47,996 bases of DNA from Verrucomicrobiota bacterium (GTDB lineage Bacteria; Verrucomicrobiota; Verrucomicrobiia; Opitutales; Opitutaceae), in NCBI GenBank assembly GCA_947471035.1, contig CANIWJ010000013.1:1-47996 (forward strand), in the 5' to 3' direction. Below are positions 15,823 through 24,293 of this stretch, piece after piece. The number at the start of each line of letters is the position of its first letter. Within the stretch, counting starts at the first letter, position 1. The notes beneath the pieces were generated by a model. It ran no database searches and was not told the origin of the DNA. It saw nothing but the letters and a program-made list of their open reading frames with translations. The translations under genes were made by a program, and so were the position numbers.

Positions 15823-17031
15823 TCAGACCCCGAGCGTGCTCAACAACACGTCGTGGTAAAGCGGCTCGCGCCAATCCGGCTCCGCCGCGAACGCCGCCTC
15901 CAGCGCCGGCACATCCAGCTCGGCGGTGCCCAGATTTTCGTGACGGCAGATATCCACCACCCGGTGCAACTGCATGTAGTCGCCCGTCCACTCCGTCCGC
16001 TCGATCCACCCCAGCGCGGCCGGCGTCAGCCGAACTCCGCCCGCACCGATGCGCCGCAACACCGCCCGCGCGATTTGCCCCACATCCGCCCGACGCGTCG
16101 CCAGCGGAGCCAGCCCCAGCTTCATCGCCCCCGCCCGCATCAACAGCAGCTCGTTAAATTCCCCTGCATCGGCCAGCGCGCTCAAATCCGCCTCCGCGCA
16201 TAAAATCAACCGCGCCCGCCCGGCGAACGCCGCGAATTCTCCGCCGCCCGCGATCAGTTTGTGCAACAACTCCTGCTGCTCCGCCGCCAGCCGTTCCGCG
16301 TTAAGCACGATCAACAACACCGGCCGGGCCTGCGCCCGCGCCGCCGCAAACAGCCGGGTAAAATACTCCGCACTCACCCGTTCCGCCGGGCAGGCCAGCA
16401 GGATCGCATCCCGCTCCTCGGCCACCGCCACCGCCACATCCAGAAACGCCGCCCCCACCCCGCCCGAGACCGTGGCCGCGATGCGGAAATCCCGGATCCG
16501 GCCGAAGTCCGCCACCAGCTTGCGCACCTGCGCCGAAGCCCCCGCAAACACCGGCTTTTCCAGCGCCGCGTCCGCCTCGCCCAAGACCTGAAACGGCGCC
16601 GTGGTGGGCCCGCCCGCCTCCGCTGCCCCACCCTGCTTGCTCGCCCGCTGACACCGCGCCAGAATCGCCGGGATCTGGTCGCGCAGTTTGCGCGGATCCA
16701 CCGGCTTGTCGTAAATCGCCTCGATCCGGTGCGCCTCGTAGCGCGCCCGCAAAGCCGGCGAAAGCGTGCCCGAACACACCGCCACCGGCAGCTCCGGCGC
16801 GAAGGTCCGCAGCTCGACCAAGGTGCCCAAACCATCCAGCTCGGGCATGTCGTTGTCCAGAATCGCCAGGTCAAAACTCTGCGCGCGCAACTTGCCCAGC
16901 GCCTCGCGACCGTTCACCACGCTGGTCACGTCGAAGCCGGTGTTCTTAAGCAAAATCGCCAGCACCGTCCGGCATACGTCGGAATCATCGGCGATCAAAA
17001 TACGAGCGCGGGCAGCGGTGTCGGCAGACAT
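15823..17031 (-). CDS. Response regulator with a degenerate sigma-54-activator-like AAA+ domain
   Basis: A 402-residue protein. Residues 10-125 form a receiver domain: acidic pair in ILIADDSD, phospho-acceptor Asp59 in LAILDNDMPELDG, and Lys109 in IYDKPVDP. After a linker, residues about 150-380 follow the order of an NtrC-type AAA+ domain. They end with a region resembling the sensor/lid part (LAPLATRRADVGQIARAVLR, then LGWIERTEWTGDYMQLHRVV in place of the usual L..Y.WPGN.REL). The Walker A position reads TVSGGVGAAFLDV, without GKE/K, no GAFTGA loop is seen, and there is no C-terminal Fis-type HTH. It therefore cannot be a normal sigma-54 activator. The gene follows the 17055-17756 gene by 23 bp. 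Confidence 0.75.
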   Translation of the reverse strand: MSADTAARARILIADDSDVCRTVLAILLKNTGFDVTSVVNGREALGKLRAQSFDLAILDNDMPELDGLGTLVELRTFAPELPVAVCSGTLSPALRARYEAHRIEAIYDKPVDPRKLRDQIPAILARCQRASKQGGAAEAGGPTTAPFQVLGEADAALEKPVFAGASAQVRKLVADFGRIRDFRIAATVSGGVGAAFLDVAVAVAEERDAILLACPAERVSAEYFTRLFAAARAQARPVLLIVLNAERLAAEQQELLHKLIAGGGEFAAFAGRARLILCAEADLSALADAGEFNELLLMRAGAMKLGLAPLATRRADVGQIARAVLRRIGAGGVRLTPAALGWIERTEWTGDYMQLHRVVDICRHENLGTAELDVPALEAAFAAEPDWREPLYHDVLLSTLGV

Positions 17032-17054
17032 GGTTCCGCACTAAAACGCCCCCC

Positions 17055-17756
17055 TCAACCTAGCAAGCCCGCCAGCACCGCATCCCGGCTCAGCCGGAAC
17101 GCGTCCCGCACCGCCTCAAACTCCGCCAGACAACTCGCCGGCGAACCCGCGCGCGGCAGACGCAGCGCCAGCGTGGCCCCGTCGCACTCCACCCGCGCCG
17201 CCACGCCCGGCACCGTCAGCTCGCACCGGCTGCAATCCGAAGGATAGGTGACGCGCAACGCCTCCGGCCGCTCTGAGTCCAGCGCCTCCACCGCGTCGAT
17301 CACCGCCTCCACCCGCAGCCCCCGCGCCAGATCAAAAACCACCGCGTCGAACTGCCCCGCGAACAGCCCGTCAAACTCCGGCATCTGCGCCAGATCCCCC
17401 GAACGCAACGAGTGCAGCCCGCGCGTCAGCGTGTAGCGCGACGGATCGGCCGGATCGAGCGCGTAGGCCAGCTCCCAGCAAAAGTCCCGCGTAGTGAGCG
17501 TGGCCAGCCCCGCGCCCAGCTCCAGCGAGATGCCGGCCCGTTTGTAGCCCAGCGCGGTGCGAGCGCGTTGAAACATCGCCTCGGCTTCCTCCGCCAGCTC
17601 GCCCGCGCAGAGCCGGGCCAAAAACCCGCTGGTGGCGGCGTTGACCGCGTCGGGCACGCTGTGCCGCGACTTGTCGTAACCGCGCAGACTTTTCACCCAA
17701 CCCCCCGAACCGCCGGTGAGGCGAACCTGGGAGATTTTTGAAAACGGGTTGTCCAT
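17055..17756 (-). CDS. Conserved-looking protein of unknown function
   Basis: A 233-residue protein that I do not recognise. The start at ATG 17756 (MDNPFSKISQVRLTGG) is chosen because the open frame upstream is Arg/Gly-rich and runs toward a C-rich spacer. The composition is that of a real soluble protein: mixed alpha/beta pattern, no signal peptide and no membrane segment. Notable pieces are KSLRGYDKSRHSVPDAVNAA and ARTALGYKRAGISLELGAG, ending in a C-terminal acidic/hydrophobic helix. Two Cys near residue 180 (SDCSRCE) could bind a metal. It lies 23 bp upstream of the response regulator in the same direction, so the two probably share an operon and perhaps a pathway. Confidence 0.65.
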   Translation of the reverse strand: MDNPFSKISQVRLTGGSGGWVKSLRGYDKSRHSVPDAVNAATSGFLARLCAGELAEEAEAMFQRARTALGYKRAGISLELGAGLATLTTRDFCWELAYALDPADPSRYTLTRGLHSLRSGDLAQMPEFDGLFAGQFDAVVFDLARGLRVEAVIDAVEALDSERPEALRVTYPSDCSRCELTVPGVAARVECDGATLALRLPRAGSPASCLAEFEAVRDAFRLSRDAVLAGLLG

Positions 17757-18099
17757 GCGCGCCGCAGCGTGGGTTTTTTCCCCGCCGCGCCAAGCCCGCA
17801 CCCCGCACCCCCGCAATTAACCACAACCCTTCCCGCACTTCCCCCGGTAATTCCCATCGACCACACCCCCCGCCCCCGGCCCCTCCCCCGCCGCCCACCC
17901 AGCCCGCCCCGCCCCCAGTATCAAGTAACCTATTAGGTTACTTTGTCCGGCGGGTTGGGGGGCGATCCGCTTCGCGCCCTAACCTTTCCTAAAAGCGGGC
18001 CGGACATGATAAACGAAGCAAGCAGGCAGCCACTTATACTCACGCGCCTGCACCGGTTTCAGGATTGAACCAACGCACCAGCAGCTGACATTACGCGTT
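17757..18099. other. Divergent spacer with C-rich tract and palindrome copy 2; no gene seen
   Basis: 17815-17920 is extremely C-rich on the plus strand (runs of CCCCC and CCGCC). It leads into the palindrome at 17923-17943 and then a G-rich stretch. 17990-18099 is more mixed and should carry the promoter of the metallophosphoesterase gene. No RNA gene or protein is recognisable. Confidence 0.5.
17923..17943. repeat. Interspersed palindrome, copy 2 of 5
   Basis: Identical 21-bp core to copy 1 (TATTA loop) with ATC before and TGT after. The C-rich left flank (CCCGCC blocks) and the right flank (GGCGGG) can pair, giving a longer imperfect hairpin. It is in a divergent intergenic region, so it cannot simply be a terminator for a neighbouring gene. 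Confidence 0.9.
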
Positions 18100-18900
18100 G
18101 TGTTGCCCAACGCTGAAATACCTGCCGATCGACCCGTCCTGCTCGTGCCCGATGTGCACCAGGATCTGGATTTCCTCGAACGCGTGGTGGCCCTCGCCCG
18201 GCGCGAAGCCGCCACCTTGGTGTTTCTTGGCGACTACGTGGACTCGATCAACCCTCGCTGGCGCAGTCCGGCCGCCCAGCGAGCCATCGCCACCGCCCTG
18301 ATTGAACTGGCCCGCACCCATCCCCCGGGCTGTGTTTTCCATGTCGGCAATCACGATATGCAGGCCCTGCGCGTAGCCCGTTACCGGGCGGCCTTGCTCG
18401 CCGACGGCAATACCGCGCAAATCACCCAACTCGACGCCGCCTTACCCGAGGCCGCCTCGTATGCCGAACTGCCGGGCCTCTGGCCGGTAAATTTCCTGCG
18501 CACCTGGCGCATCTCCAGTCTCGTCCACGGCTACCTCTTGAGCCACGCCGGCGTGGCTCGCCTGCACTGGCCTTGGCTCGTTTCGACCGACACCAACACC
18601 CAGACGCAAACCTTCCTCGCCCAGGCCGCCGCCGCGTGGGAAAACTGGGTGGACAACAACGAAGGCAGTCCGCTCTTCGAGGTCGGCCCCGGCCGCGGCG
18701 GCACCCGCGCTGCGGTGGGCGGTCCCCTGTGGCTGGATTGGGACAGCGAATTCGTGGACGACCTGCCTGTTCCTCAAATCGTCGGGCATACCCGCGGCGC
18801 CCAGGCTCGCCACAAAGACCGCAGCTGGTGCATCGATTGCGCGCAGACGACCGTCGCCCTGCTCGATCCCGATTTCGGCCTGCGCATCCTCCCGCTCTGA
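18100..18900 (+). CDS. Calcineurin-like metallophosphoesterase
   Basis: A 266-residue dimetal phosphoesterase. The motifs are in order: VPDVHQD (D-x-H, about residue 17-22), FLGDYVDS (GD-x-x-D, about 44-50), HVGNHDMQ (GNHD, about 80-86), LLSHAGV (about 147) and VGHTRG (GH-x-H-like, with Thr replacing the second His, about 227). Substrate is unknown; relatives include protein phosphatases and ApaH-like hydrolases. It starts at GTG 18100 (a TTG is the next codon). The DTW-domain gene begins 2 bp after its stop, so they are co-transcribed. Confidence 0.85.
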   Translation: MLPNAEIPADRPVLLVPDVHQDLDFLERVVALARREAATLVFLGDYVDSINPRWRSPAAQRAIATALIELARTHPPGCVFHVGNHDMQALRVARYRAALLADGNTAQITQLDAALPEAASYAELPGLWPVNFLRTWRISSLVHGYLLSHAGVARLHWPWLVSTDTNTQTQTFLAQAAAAWENWVDNNEGSPLFEVGPGRGGTRAAVGGPLWLDWDSEFVDDLPVPQIVGHTRGAQARHKDRSWCIDCAQTTVALLDPDFGLRILPL

Positions 18901-18902
18901 CC

Positions 18903-19592
18903 ATGGCGCGCAGCGTCGTCCTCCAAGGCACGCACCGCTGCGCGCGGTGCGAACTCCCGCCCCGCTGGTGCATCTGTGCCGCGCAACACCTCGTGCCGTG
19001 TCCGCTCCGGGTGGACATCCTGCAACACGCCCTCGAAGCCCACCGCCCGAGCAGCACCGGCAACCTCATCCCACGCGTGATGGCCGACGCTCGCGTTCAC
19101 TCCTACCGACGCGAACGCGGCGTGGACCGGGCCGAAATCATCCGCCCCGATTGCGACGAACTCTGGATTCTGCACCCCAACGGCGAAGCCCCGCCCGACG
19201 CTCCGCCTCCGCCCGAGCGCCTGCAAATCCTGCTCCTCGACGCCAACTGGGCCCAGGCCGGGGGCATGCTCACCCAAGTGCAATCCTGGGGCCGCCGGGT
19301 GCGCCTGCCCATGGCCGGAACCAGCCGCTACGCTCTGCGCGCGCAAAATGGCGCCGACCGCTTTTCCACCTTCGAAGCCTTGCTTTTCCTCCTCTCGGCC
19401 CTGGGCCTGCATACGACCGCCGACGCCCTGCGCCTCCAGTTCGAGTTGCACGTTTACGCCGGCCTCTGCTCGCGCGGACGCAAGCCCGAGGCGGCGGACT
19501 ATCTGGAGGCATCACCGGTCAAAATCGCGTTTCCCGAATTACTAGCGGAGTTTGCCCGTCGCCGCCCGGTCGATAACGACGGCCCTGTTTAA
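18903..19592 (+). CDS. DTW-domain tRNA-uridine aminocarboxypropyltransferase-like protein
   Basis: A 229-residue member of the DTW family (YfiP/TapT), which moves the 3-amino-3-carboxypropyl group of SAM onto a tRNA uridine. The zinc-type cysteines are at the N-terminus (CARCELPPRWCIC, residues about 13-25). The signature appears as LLLDANWAQA (about 118), where the usual D-[GT]-[TS]-W is DANW. The downstream SRYALRAQNGADRFSTFEAL is the typical R-x-x-x-x-x-x-LSTxEA region. The ATG at 18903, 2 bp after the phosphoesterase stop, gives the expected start. Its TAA overlaps the convergent SET gene's stop by 3 bp. Confidence 0.85.
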   Translation: MARSVVLQGTHRCARCELPPRWCICAAQHLVPCPLRVDILQHALEAHRPSSTGNLIPRVMADARVHSYRRERGVDRAEIIRPDCDELWILHPNGEAPPDAPPPPERLQILLLDANWAQAGGMLTQVQSWGRRVRLPMAGTSRYALRAQNGADRFSTFEALLFLLSALGLHTTADALRLQFELHVYAGLCSRGRKPEAADYLEASPVKIAFPELLAEFARRRPVDNDGPV

Positions 19593-20200
19593 CGCCCGGC
19601 CAACACCGGCTCTTTGAGGCCGCCGCCTCGATAATGATGGTGGATCGGCCGCAAACGCTCCGGCGCAGCCAGCGCGGCTTCGATTTCCGCCCGATCCCGC
19701 ACCACGTCCCAAAGCGGCTGGGGCACATTGCGGATTTGGAAAAACGCCGCCCGCGCGGCCGCGTCCCACACGTCGCCGTGGCGCACCATATCGTCGGGCA
19801 GCACGTGGCCCCGGCACGCTGTGGTAGCGCAGCCGCAGGGAAAGGGTTCGCCGGGGTTGAGCGTGCCGTAGTCGTCGGTCAACTCCTCACCCGCCGCGAT
19901 GTCGCGCACCGCCAGCTCGAAGTCGTAGCCGACCGAGAGGCAGTTGGCGGTGCAGGAGTGGTTGAAAAACCGCGCATGATCCCAGCACAGGATGTGACGT
20001 CCCTTCCCATCCACGTAGGCGTAGATCTGCAACTGCTTGCGGGCATAGGGTGGCAGGGCGGCGACCTGCTCGGGTTGAAACGTTTGATCGAGGGCGTCGA
20101 GCGCCCAGACGATGGTGCCTTTGGGAATCGGTTTGGTGGCGAAAACGCCCCAGCCAATGTGCGGGTTTACGAACCGGAGTTCGGTGTGAGGATGGACCAT
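19589..20200 (-). CDS. SET-domain protein (putative lysine methyltransferase)
   Basis: A 203-residue protein with a complete SET core. It opens with GWGVFATKPIPKGTIVWAL (about residues 16-34). The SAM/substrate knot is ARFFNHSCTANC (about 76-87) and GEELTDDYGTL (about 104-114). A post-SET-like cysteine group follows (CGCATTACRG, about 121-130). SET enzymes methylate lysines in proteins; bacterial targets are mostly unknown. ATG 20200 matches the family's beginning. It is convergent with the DTW gene; their stop codons interlock in TTAA. A eukaryote-type domain in a bacterium is sometimes horizontally acquired, but the base composition is like its neighbours. Confidence 0.85.
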   Translation of the reverse strand: MVHPHTELRFVNPHIGWGVFATKPIPKGTIVWALDALDQTFQPEQVAALPPYARKQLQIYAYVDGKGRHILCWDHARFFNHSCTANCLSVGYDFELAVRDIAAGEELTDDYGTLNPGEPFPCGCATTACRGHVLPDDMVRHGDVWDAAARAAFFQIRNVPQPLWDVVRDRAEIEAALAAPERLRPIHHHYRGGGLKEPVLAGR

Positions 20201-20303
20201 ATTGGGTCGGGTGGCAGGGCAGGACGTAGCACGCCGCGCGCCGGAATCAAGACAGCGAAAAAATAAGCTTGGGCCGGGACGACCGCGCGTCGTCGCTTAA
20301 CCC

Positions 20304-21284
20304 ATGCACGCCCTCGACGCCCTTCCCGCCGGTCCGGCGGGCCAGTTGATAGTCCGCCATGGCCTGAGCCTCATCCCCGGCGAGGGCGCCTGGTTCGCCC
20401 TCACCCACGTCAGCGAGGAGCGCATCCCCGCCGAAGCCCTCCCGCCCCGCTACGCCGGCACCGGCTCGCGCCCGGCGGGCAACGCCATCCTCGCCCTGAT
20501 AACGCGGCGGGACTTCTCCGCCCTGCATCGCCTGCGCTCCGCCGAGACCTGGCATTTCTACGGCGGCGATCCCGCCGAGCTACTCCTCCTTCACCCCGAC
20601 GGTCGCTCCGAAGTGGCCAGCTTCGGACCCGATTCCCTCCACGGCGAAAACCCCCAGATTACCGTGCCCGCCGGCGTGTGGATGGGAGCACGCCCGGTGC
20701 GCGACCACGCAGAGGCCTACACCTTCTTCGGCTGCACGCTCTCGCCCGGTTTTGACTACTCCGACTACGAACCCGGTTACCGCGAACCGCTCGCCGCCGC
20801 CTACCCCGCCGAGGCCGGGCGCATCGCCGCGCTCACCCGCGAGGCGTTTATCCATGCGCCCGCCACAGTGATACCCGACCACGCTCCCGAACCGCCGTCG
20901 GCCGGAGATGTTTTCAAAAGCAAATCCGTTCCCTCCCTCGCCATCGGCCCCGGCGTATCTTTGCAGGAAATCGTCGGGCGCGCCGCACCCGGCCAAAGTG
21001 AAAACCTGAGCATCACCCGCTTCCGTCTGGAACCGGGAGCCACCACCGGCTCCAGCCGCTACCACGGCGCGGACGAGCACTTCTACGTCCTATCCGGCCA
21101 CGGCATGGCCGAGATCGAAAATCACCGCACGTCCATCGGCCCGGGCGACGTCGTGCAGGTGCGACGCGGAGCCCCCCACGCGCTCACCGCCGATGCGGAC
21201 ACCGCGCTGGAGTTTCTCGCCCTCATCGCCCCCGCTTTCAACCCCGCCCACTACACGCCGCAGGCCGCGCCGGACCGCGTCTAA
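20304..21284 (+). CDS. Bicupin: DUF985/cupin_5 domain fused to a cupin_2 domain
   Basis: A 326-residue fusion. Residues about 15-160 match the DUF985 (YML079-like) cupin: RSAETWHFYGGDPAELLLLH, VPAGVWMGARPV and FGCTLSPGFDYSDYE. Residues about 220-315 are a conserved-barrel cupin: RYHGADEHFYVLSGHGMAEI, whose H...E.H residues bind metal, and then GPGDVVQVRRGAPHAL with the last His. Enzymatic role is unknown; the first domain resembles sugar-binding or epimerase-like cupins. The start is ATG 20304. The stop shares CTAA with the convergent HDOD gene. Confidence 0.8.
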   Translation: MHALDALPAGPAGQLIVRHGLSLIPGEGAWFALTHVSEERIPAEALPPRYAGTGSRPAGNAILALITRRDFSALHRLRSAETWHFYGGDPAELLLLHPDGRSEVASFGPDSLHGENPQITVPAGVWMGARPVRDHAEAYTFFGCTLSPGFDYSDYEPGYREPLAAAYPAEAGRIAALTREAFIHAPATVIPDHAPEPPSAGDVFKSKSVPSLAIGPGVSLQEIVGRAAPGQSENLSITRFRLEPGATTGSSRYHGADEHFYVLSGHGMAEIENHRTSIGPGDVVQVRRGAPHALTADADTALEFLALIAPAFNPAHYTPQAAPDRV

Positions 21285-22930
21285 TCCGCCTTTTGCCGGG
21301 CCGCCACGACCATGCCCAGCAAGGCGCGCAGCGCACCCAGTTCGGCGCGCGATACATCCACCCGTTGCGAACGCGACCAGCCAAAACACAGCACCAAGCG
21401 CCGCCCCGGCACCTCGCCTGCCGGCACGATCAGACAGGCCTTCAAGCCCAGCTCGGCTTGAAACCAGATCGGCAAATGCGGCCGGATGCGCGCATCGCCC
21501 GCGTCGTGGATGCGCACCGTTTCCTGCCTTGATGCGGCGACACCAAACACCGTGCGATCGCTGGGGTGAAACGAGGCCGGCCCGCGCCGCGCGGTCACTC
21601 CCTTCATCGTGCCCGCCGCATAGCGCCCCTGCGCGTTTTCCCAAAAAACCACCAGTGTCTCCGTGCTCCAGCATTCCTGCAGCACCCGATCGCACAGTAC
21701 CAGCAAGTCGGACAACATCGTGCCGGGGGTTTTTCCCGCCAAACGCGCTCCAGCCGCCGCTACCGCCTCCATCAAACGCTCCAGCACCGTGGCGGCCGGA
21801 CCCTCCGGTGCATTGGCCGTAAGTGAAAACACCGCCGACAACGCATCACCCGTCGCGAGGGGCGGATTCGAACCGCCCGGAGTCGCCGCCGTCACGCTCG
21901 CCGCCGCCGCCGCCGCCACCGGAAGCGGCGCTTCCTTGACTAGGGCAGAAGCCCGCCGTTTGGCGAAACGCTGGGCGATCCCGTGGGCAACCACATTGAC
22001 CCCAAAGGCCCGGCCAAAAACGTCGAGCCGCTGCTCCGTGAGCATAAAAATCGAGCGCATCACATCGTCATCCAGCCCGATGCATTTGCGGAACCGGTTG
22101 CGCACCTCCCACATCCGGGAGGCGTAAGTCTCGGTCCCGAGATCCTCGCGCAAGGTCAGCTCCGCCACCTGGCGGCCCATCTCGGAGGCGAGCAAGAACT
22201 GCGTCATATCGTCGGATCGAGTGCTGTTGAGCAAATCCGGGGTAAACGGCTTCAAGCCCGCCAACATTTTCTCGGGCAAACGCATCGCCTTCAAATGAGT
22301 GTAACCGACCTCCCCCGCCGTCAGCCCAAAAACCTCCTGGCACGCATCCTCGAACGAGATCCCGCGAGCCTCGGCCAGATTCCGCGCTCGTTGAAAATCC
22401 TCCGGCAAAAACGCCGCCAGCATCAGGTCGCCAAACTGCCGCAGCGAGGCATGCAAAAACGCATGGTCCGCATCCTCCCGCCCCCGCGCCTGCGCCCAGG
22501 CTTGGGTGATTAGACTGCTGGTTAGCGTCACCGTAGCGGCCTTCCGATGCACCGCCGCCGCACCCGGCCGGCGCAGATTTTCCATCAACAAAAGGGAAAG
22601 CGCGAGGGTGCGGATCTTGCCGAATCCGACCAACTTGATCGCATCCTCCACCGATTCAACCGAACCGCACGACTGCTTGTAACCGAACAGGTTTGATGCG
22701 CTGATGACCTTGGCCGTCACGATCACATCCTTCTCGATGATCTCGGCCAGCTCCTGCACCGAAATCTTCAGCGCGTCGTGCGTGAGGGTCTCGATCAACT
22801 TCACAATCTCCGCCATGCCCGCCACCGCCTCGCCTTCGAGCCCCTGCGTCACCCGCGCAAGCGTATGCGTGGCCAGCTCGGAGCGGGTCGGCTCGACTTC
22901 AACGGGGTCAGGGACGGACGCGGCAAACAT
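21281..22930 (-). CDS. HDOD-domain signalling protein with C-terminal GAF-like domain
   Basis: A 549-residue cytoplasmic signalling protein. The HDOD domain covers about residues 35-240: LAEIIEKDVIVTAKVISASN, then SVEDAIKLVGFGKIRTLALS and DADHAFLHASLRQFGDLMLA, a hydrolase-like fold without the catalytic HD set. The middle is an Ala/Thr-rich linker (about 330-365). The C-terminal part (about 375-545) looks like a GAF sensor: LLVLCDRVLQECWSTETLVV, then RQETVRIHDAG and LKACLIVPAGEVPGRRLVLC. Such proteins link c-di-GMP, chemotaxis or stress regulation. ATG 22930 is the start. The gene is single, and convergent with the bicupin gene. Confidence 0.8.
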   Translation of the reverse strand: MFAASVPDPVEVEPTRSELATHTLARVTQGLEGEAVAGMAEIVKLIETLTHDALKISVQELAEIIEKDVIVTAKVISASNLFGYKQSCGSVESVEDAIKLVGFGKIRTLALSLLLMENLRRPGAAAVHRKAATVTLTSSLITQAWAQARGREDADHAFLHASLRQFGDLMLAAFLPEDFQRARNLAEARGISFEDACQEVFGLTAGEVGYTHLKAMRLPEKMLAGLKPFTPDLLNSTRSDDMTQFLLASEMGRQVAELTLREDLGTETYASRMWEVRNRFRKCIGLDDDVMRSIFMLTEQRLDVFGRAFGVNVVAHGIAQRFAKRRASALVKEAPLPVAAAAAASVTAATPGGSNPPLATGDALSAVFSLTANAPEGPAATVLERLMEAVAAAGARLAGKTPGTMLSDLLVLCDRVLQECWSTETLVVFWENAQGRYAAGTMKGVTARRGPASFHPSDRTVFGVAASRQETVRIHDAGDARIRPHLPIWFQAELGLKACLIVPAGEVPGRRLVLCFGWSRSQRVDVSRAELGALRALLGMVVAARQKAD

Positions 22931-23133
22931 AAGAGGTTAACCCTTCCTTCATCGGCACATTTGCCCCCGCGCCAAAGCAGAGAATGCGGGAAAACCGCAG
23001 GAATGGCTCGCGCGGATGAACCGCACCTAAAATCGCCCGATCGCCGGGTGGTCGTTGCCTCGGCCGGTTCGGTGCCTATGTAAATCCAGCCGCCTGTTCC
23101 GCTCCTAGGCCCGATCCCTGCTCCCCCTTTCCC

Positions 23134-24207
23134 GTGTCCACCGCCTCCGCCGCCGATCCACTCGGCCACACTCTCCTCGCCGCCCGCCTCGCCGCCATCC
23201 CCGCGATCCTGTGCGACATGCTCGCGCGCGGCCCGGCCCCGCTCCTTCCCCGCACCCTGGCCAGCACCCGCTTCATCATCACCGGAACAGGCAGCAGCGA
23301 GGCGCATGCGCGTTACCTGGTGATGTTGCTCAATCTCTACTCCAACCGCGCCGCCGCCTACCTGCCGCTTTCGGGTTTCGTCGAGCCGGCACCGGGTGCC
23401 TTCGCAGGCAAGACTCTGGTGGTGTTTTCCCAAGGCGTCTCGCCCAACGCGCAGATCGCGCTGCGCCGCCGCCAGGCCTTCGACCACACCGTGCTCTTCA
23501 CCGCCAGCACCCCCGCCGCCGCCCGCGCCGCCGGCAAACCCGACCGCGCCGCCCTCCTCCAAGCCCTGCTCAACGAAGGCAACGAACTGGTCGAGTTCCC
23601 CTTGGCCGAGGAATACACCACGCTCATCCGCTTCGTCGGTCCGCTCGCCGGCTACCTCGCCGCCCTGCAATTCGCCGCCCAGTTCCCCGACTGCCGCGCG
23701 CCCCTGCCCAGCCCGGCGCAACTCTCCGCCCTGCTCGCCGCCCAGGCTCCACGCGACCTGCTCGACGCCATGATCCGCCTGCCCAGCGCGTGGTCGGGTG
23801 GCTTCAACCTCGTCACCGCCGCGCCCATCTCGGACTTCAGCCAAAACCTGGCCTGCAAGTTCATGGAAGGCGTTTACTGGCCCTGCCCGCCGATCAGCGA
23901 TTTTTTGCAATTCGCCCACGGCCCCTTCCAGCAAATGAACGCCGCGCCCAAGCCGGTCATCTTCCTCCAAGGCGGCAGCGCGGCCGAAGCCGAGATGGTG
24001 GACCGCTCCGTGCGGATGCTCCAGGAGGTCGGCCTCGCCGCCTTCGTGCTCCGCATCGACGCGCCCGCCCTCTACTCCATCCTCGGCTATGAAGCCGCGC
24101 TCAACGACCTTGTTTTCGCCGTCATGCGCCACCAACGCATCAACCAGGTCGAATGGCCGGGCAAGGGGCGCGACGACCTGCTCTACGGCTTCTGCCCGGA
24201 CATGTAA
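23134..24207 (+). CDS. SIS-domain protein (sugar isomerase/aminotransferase-like)
   Basis: A 357-residue protein with two SIS-like halves, as in the isomerase part of GlmS and in AgaS-type enzymes. The first half contains TRFIITGTGSSEAHARYLVM (about residues 45-64) and LVVFSQGVSPNAQIALRRRQ (about 95-114), the phosphosugar-binding Ser/Thr loops, though the usual SQSGET reads SQGVSP. The second half has FMEGVYWPCPPISDFLQFAHGP (about 247). The glutaminase domain of GlmS is absent. It probably binds a phosphorylated or amino sugar; the reaction is unknown. It starts at GTG 23134. It is convergent with the small Cys/Lys-rich gene. Confidence 0.75.
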   Translation: MSTASAADPLGHTLLAARLAAIPAILCDMLARGPAPLLPRTLASTRFIITGTGSSEAHARYLVMLLNLYSNRAAAYLPLSGFVEPAPGAFAGKTLVVFSQGVSPNAQIALRRRQAFDHTVLFTASTPAAARAAGKPDRAALLQALLNEGNELVEFPLAEEYTTLIRFVGPLAGYLAALQFAAQFPDCRAPLPSPAQLSALLAAQAPRDLLDAMIRLPSAWSGGFNLVTAAPISDFSQNLACKFMEGVYWPCPPISDFLQFAHGPFQQMNAAPKPVIFLQGGSAAEAEMVDRSVRMLQEVGLAAFVLRIDAPALYSILGYEAALNDLVFAVMRHQRINQVEWPGKGRDDLLYGFCPDM

Positions 24208-24232
24208 GCCGGAGGCATAACCCCGTGCATCC

Positions 24233-24268
24233 GAAAAACAAAAAGCCGCGTCGGCAGGCGACGCGGCT
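24233..24268 (-). terminator. Rho-independent terminator of the 49-residue secreted peptide gene
   Basis: Minus-strand stem AGCCGCGTCG/CGACGCGGCT with a CCTGC loop, followed by TTTTTGTTTTT. It lies 25 bp after the small gene's stop codon. The plus-strand SIS gene, which ends at 24207, could also use it, since the stem is symmetrical. Confidence 0.88.
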
Positions 24269-24293
24269 GAAGCAGAACCGGCTAAACGCGAAT

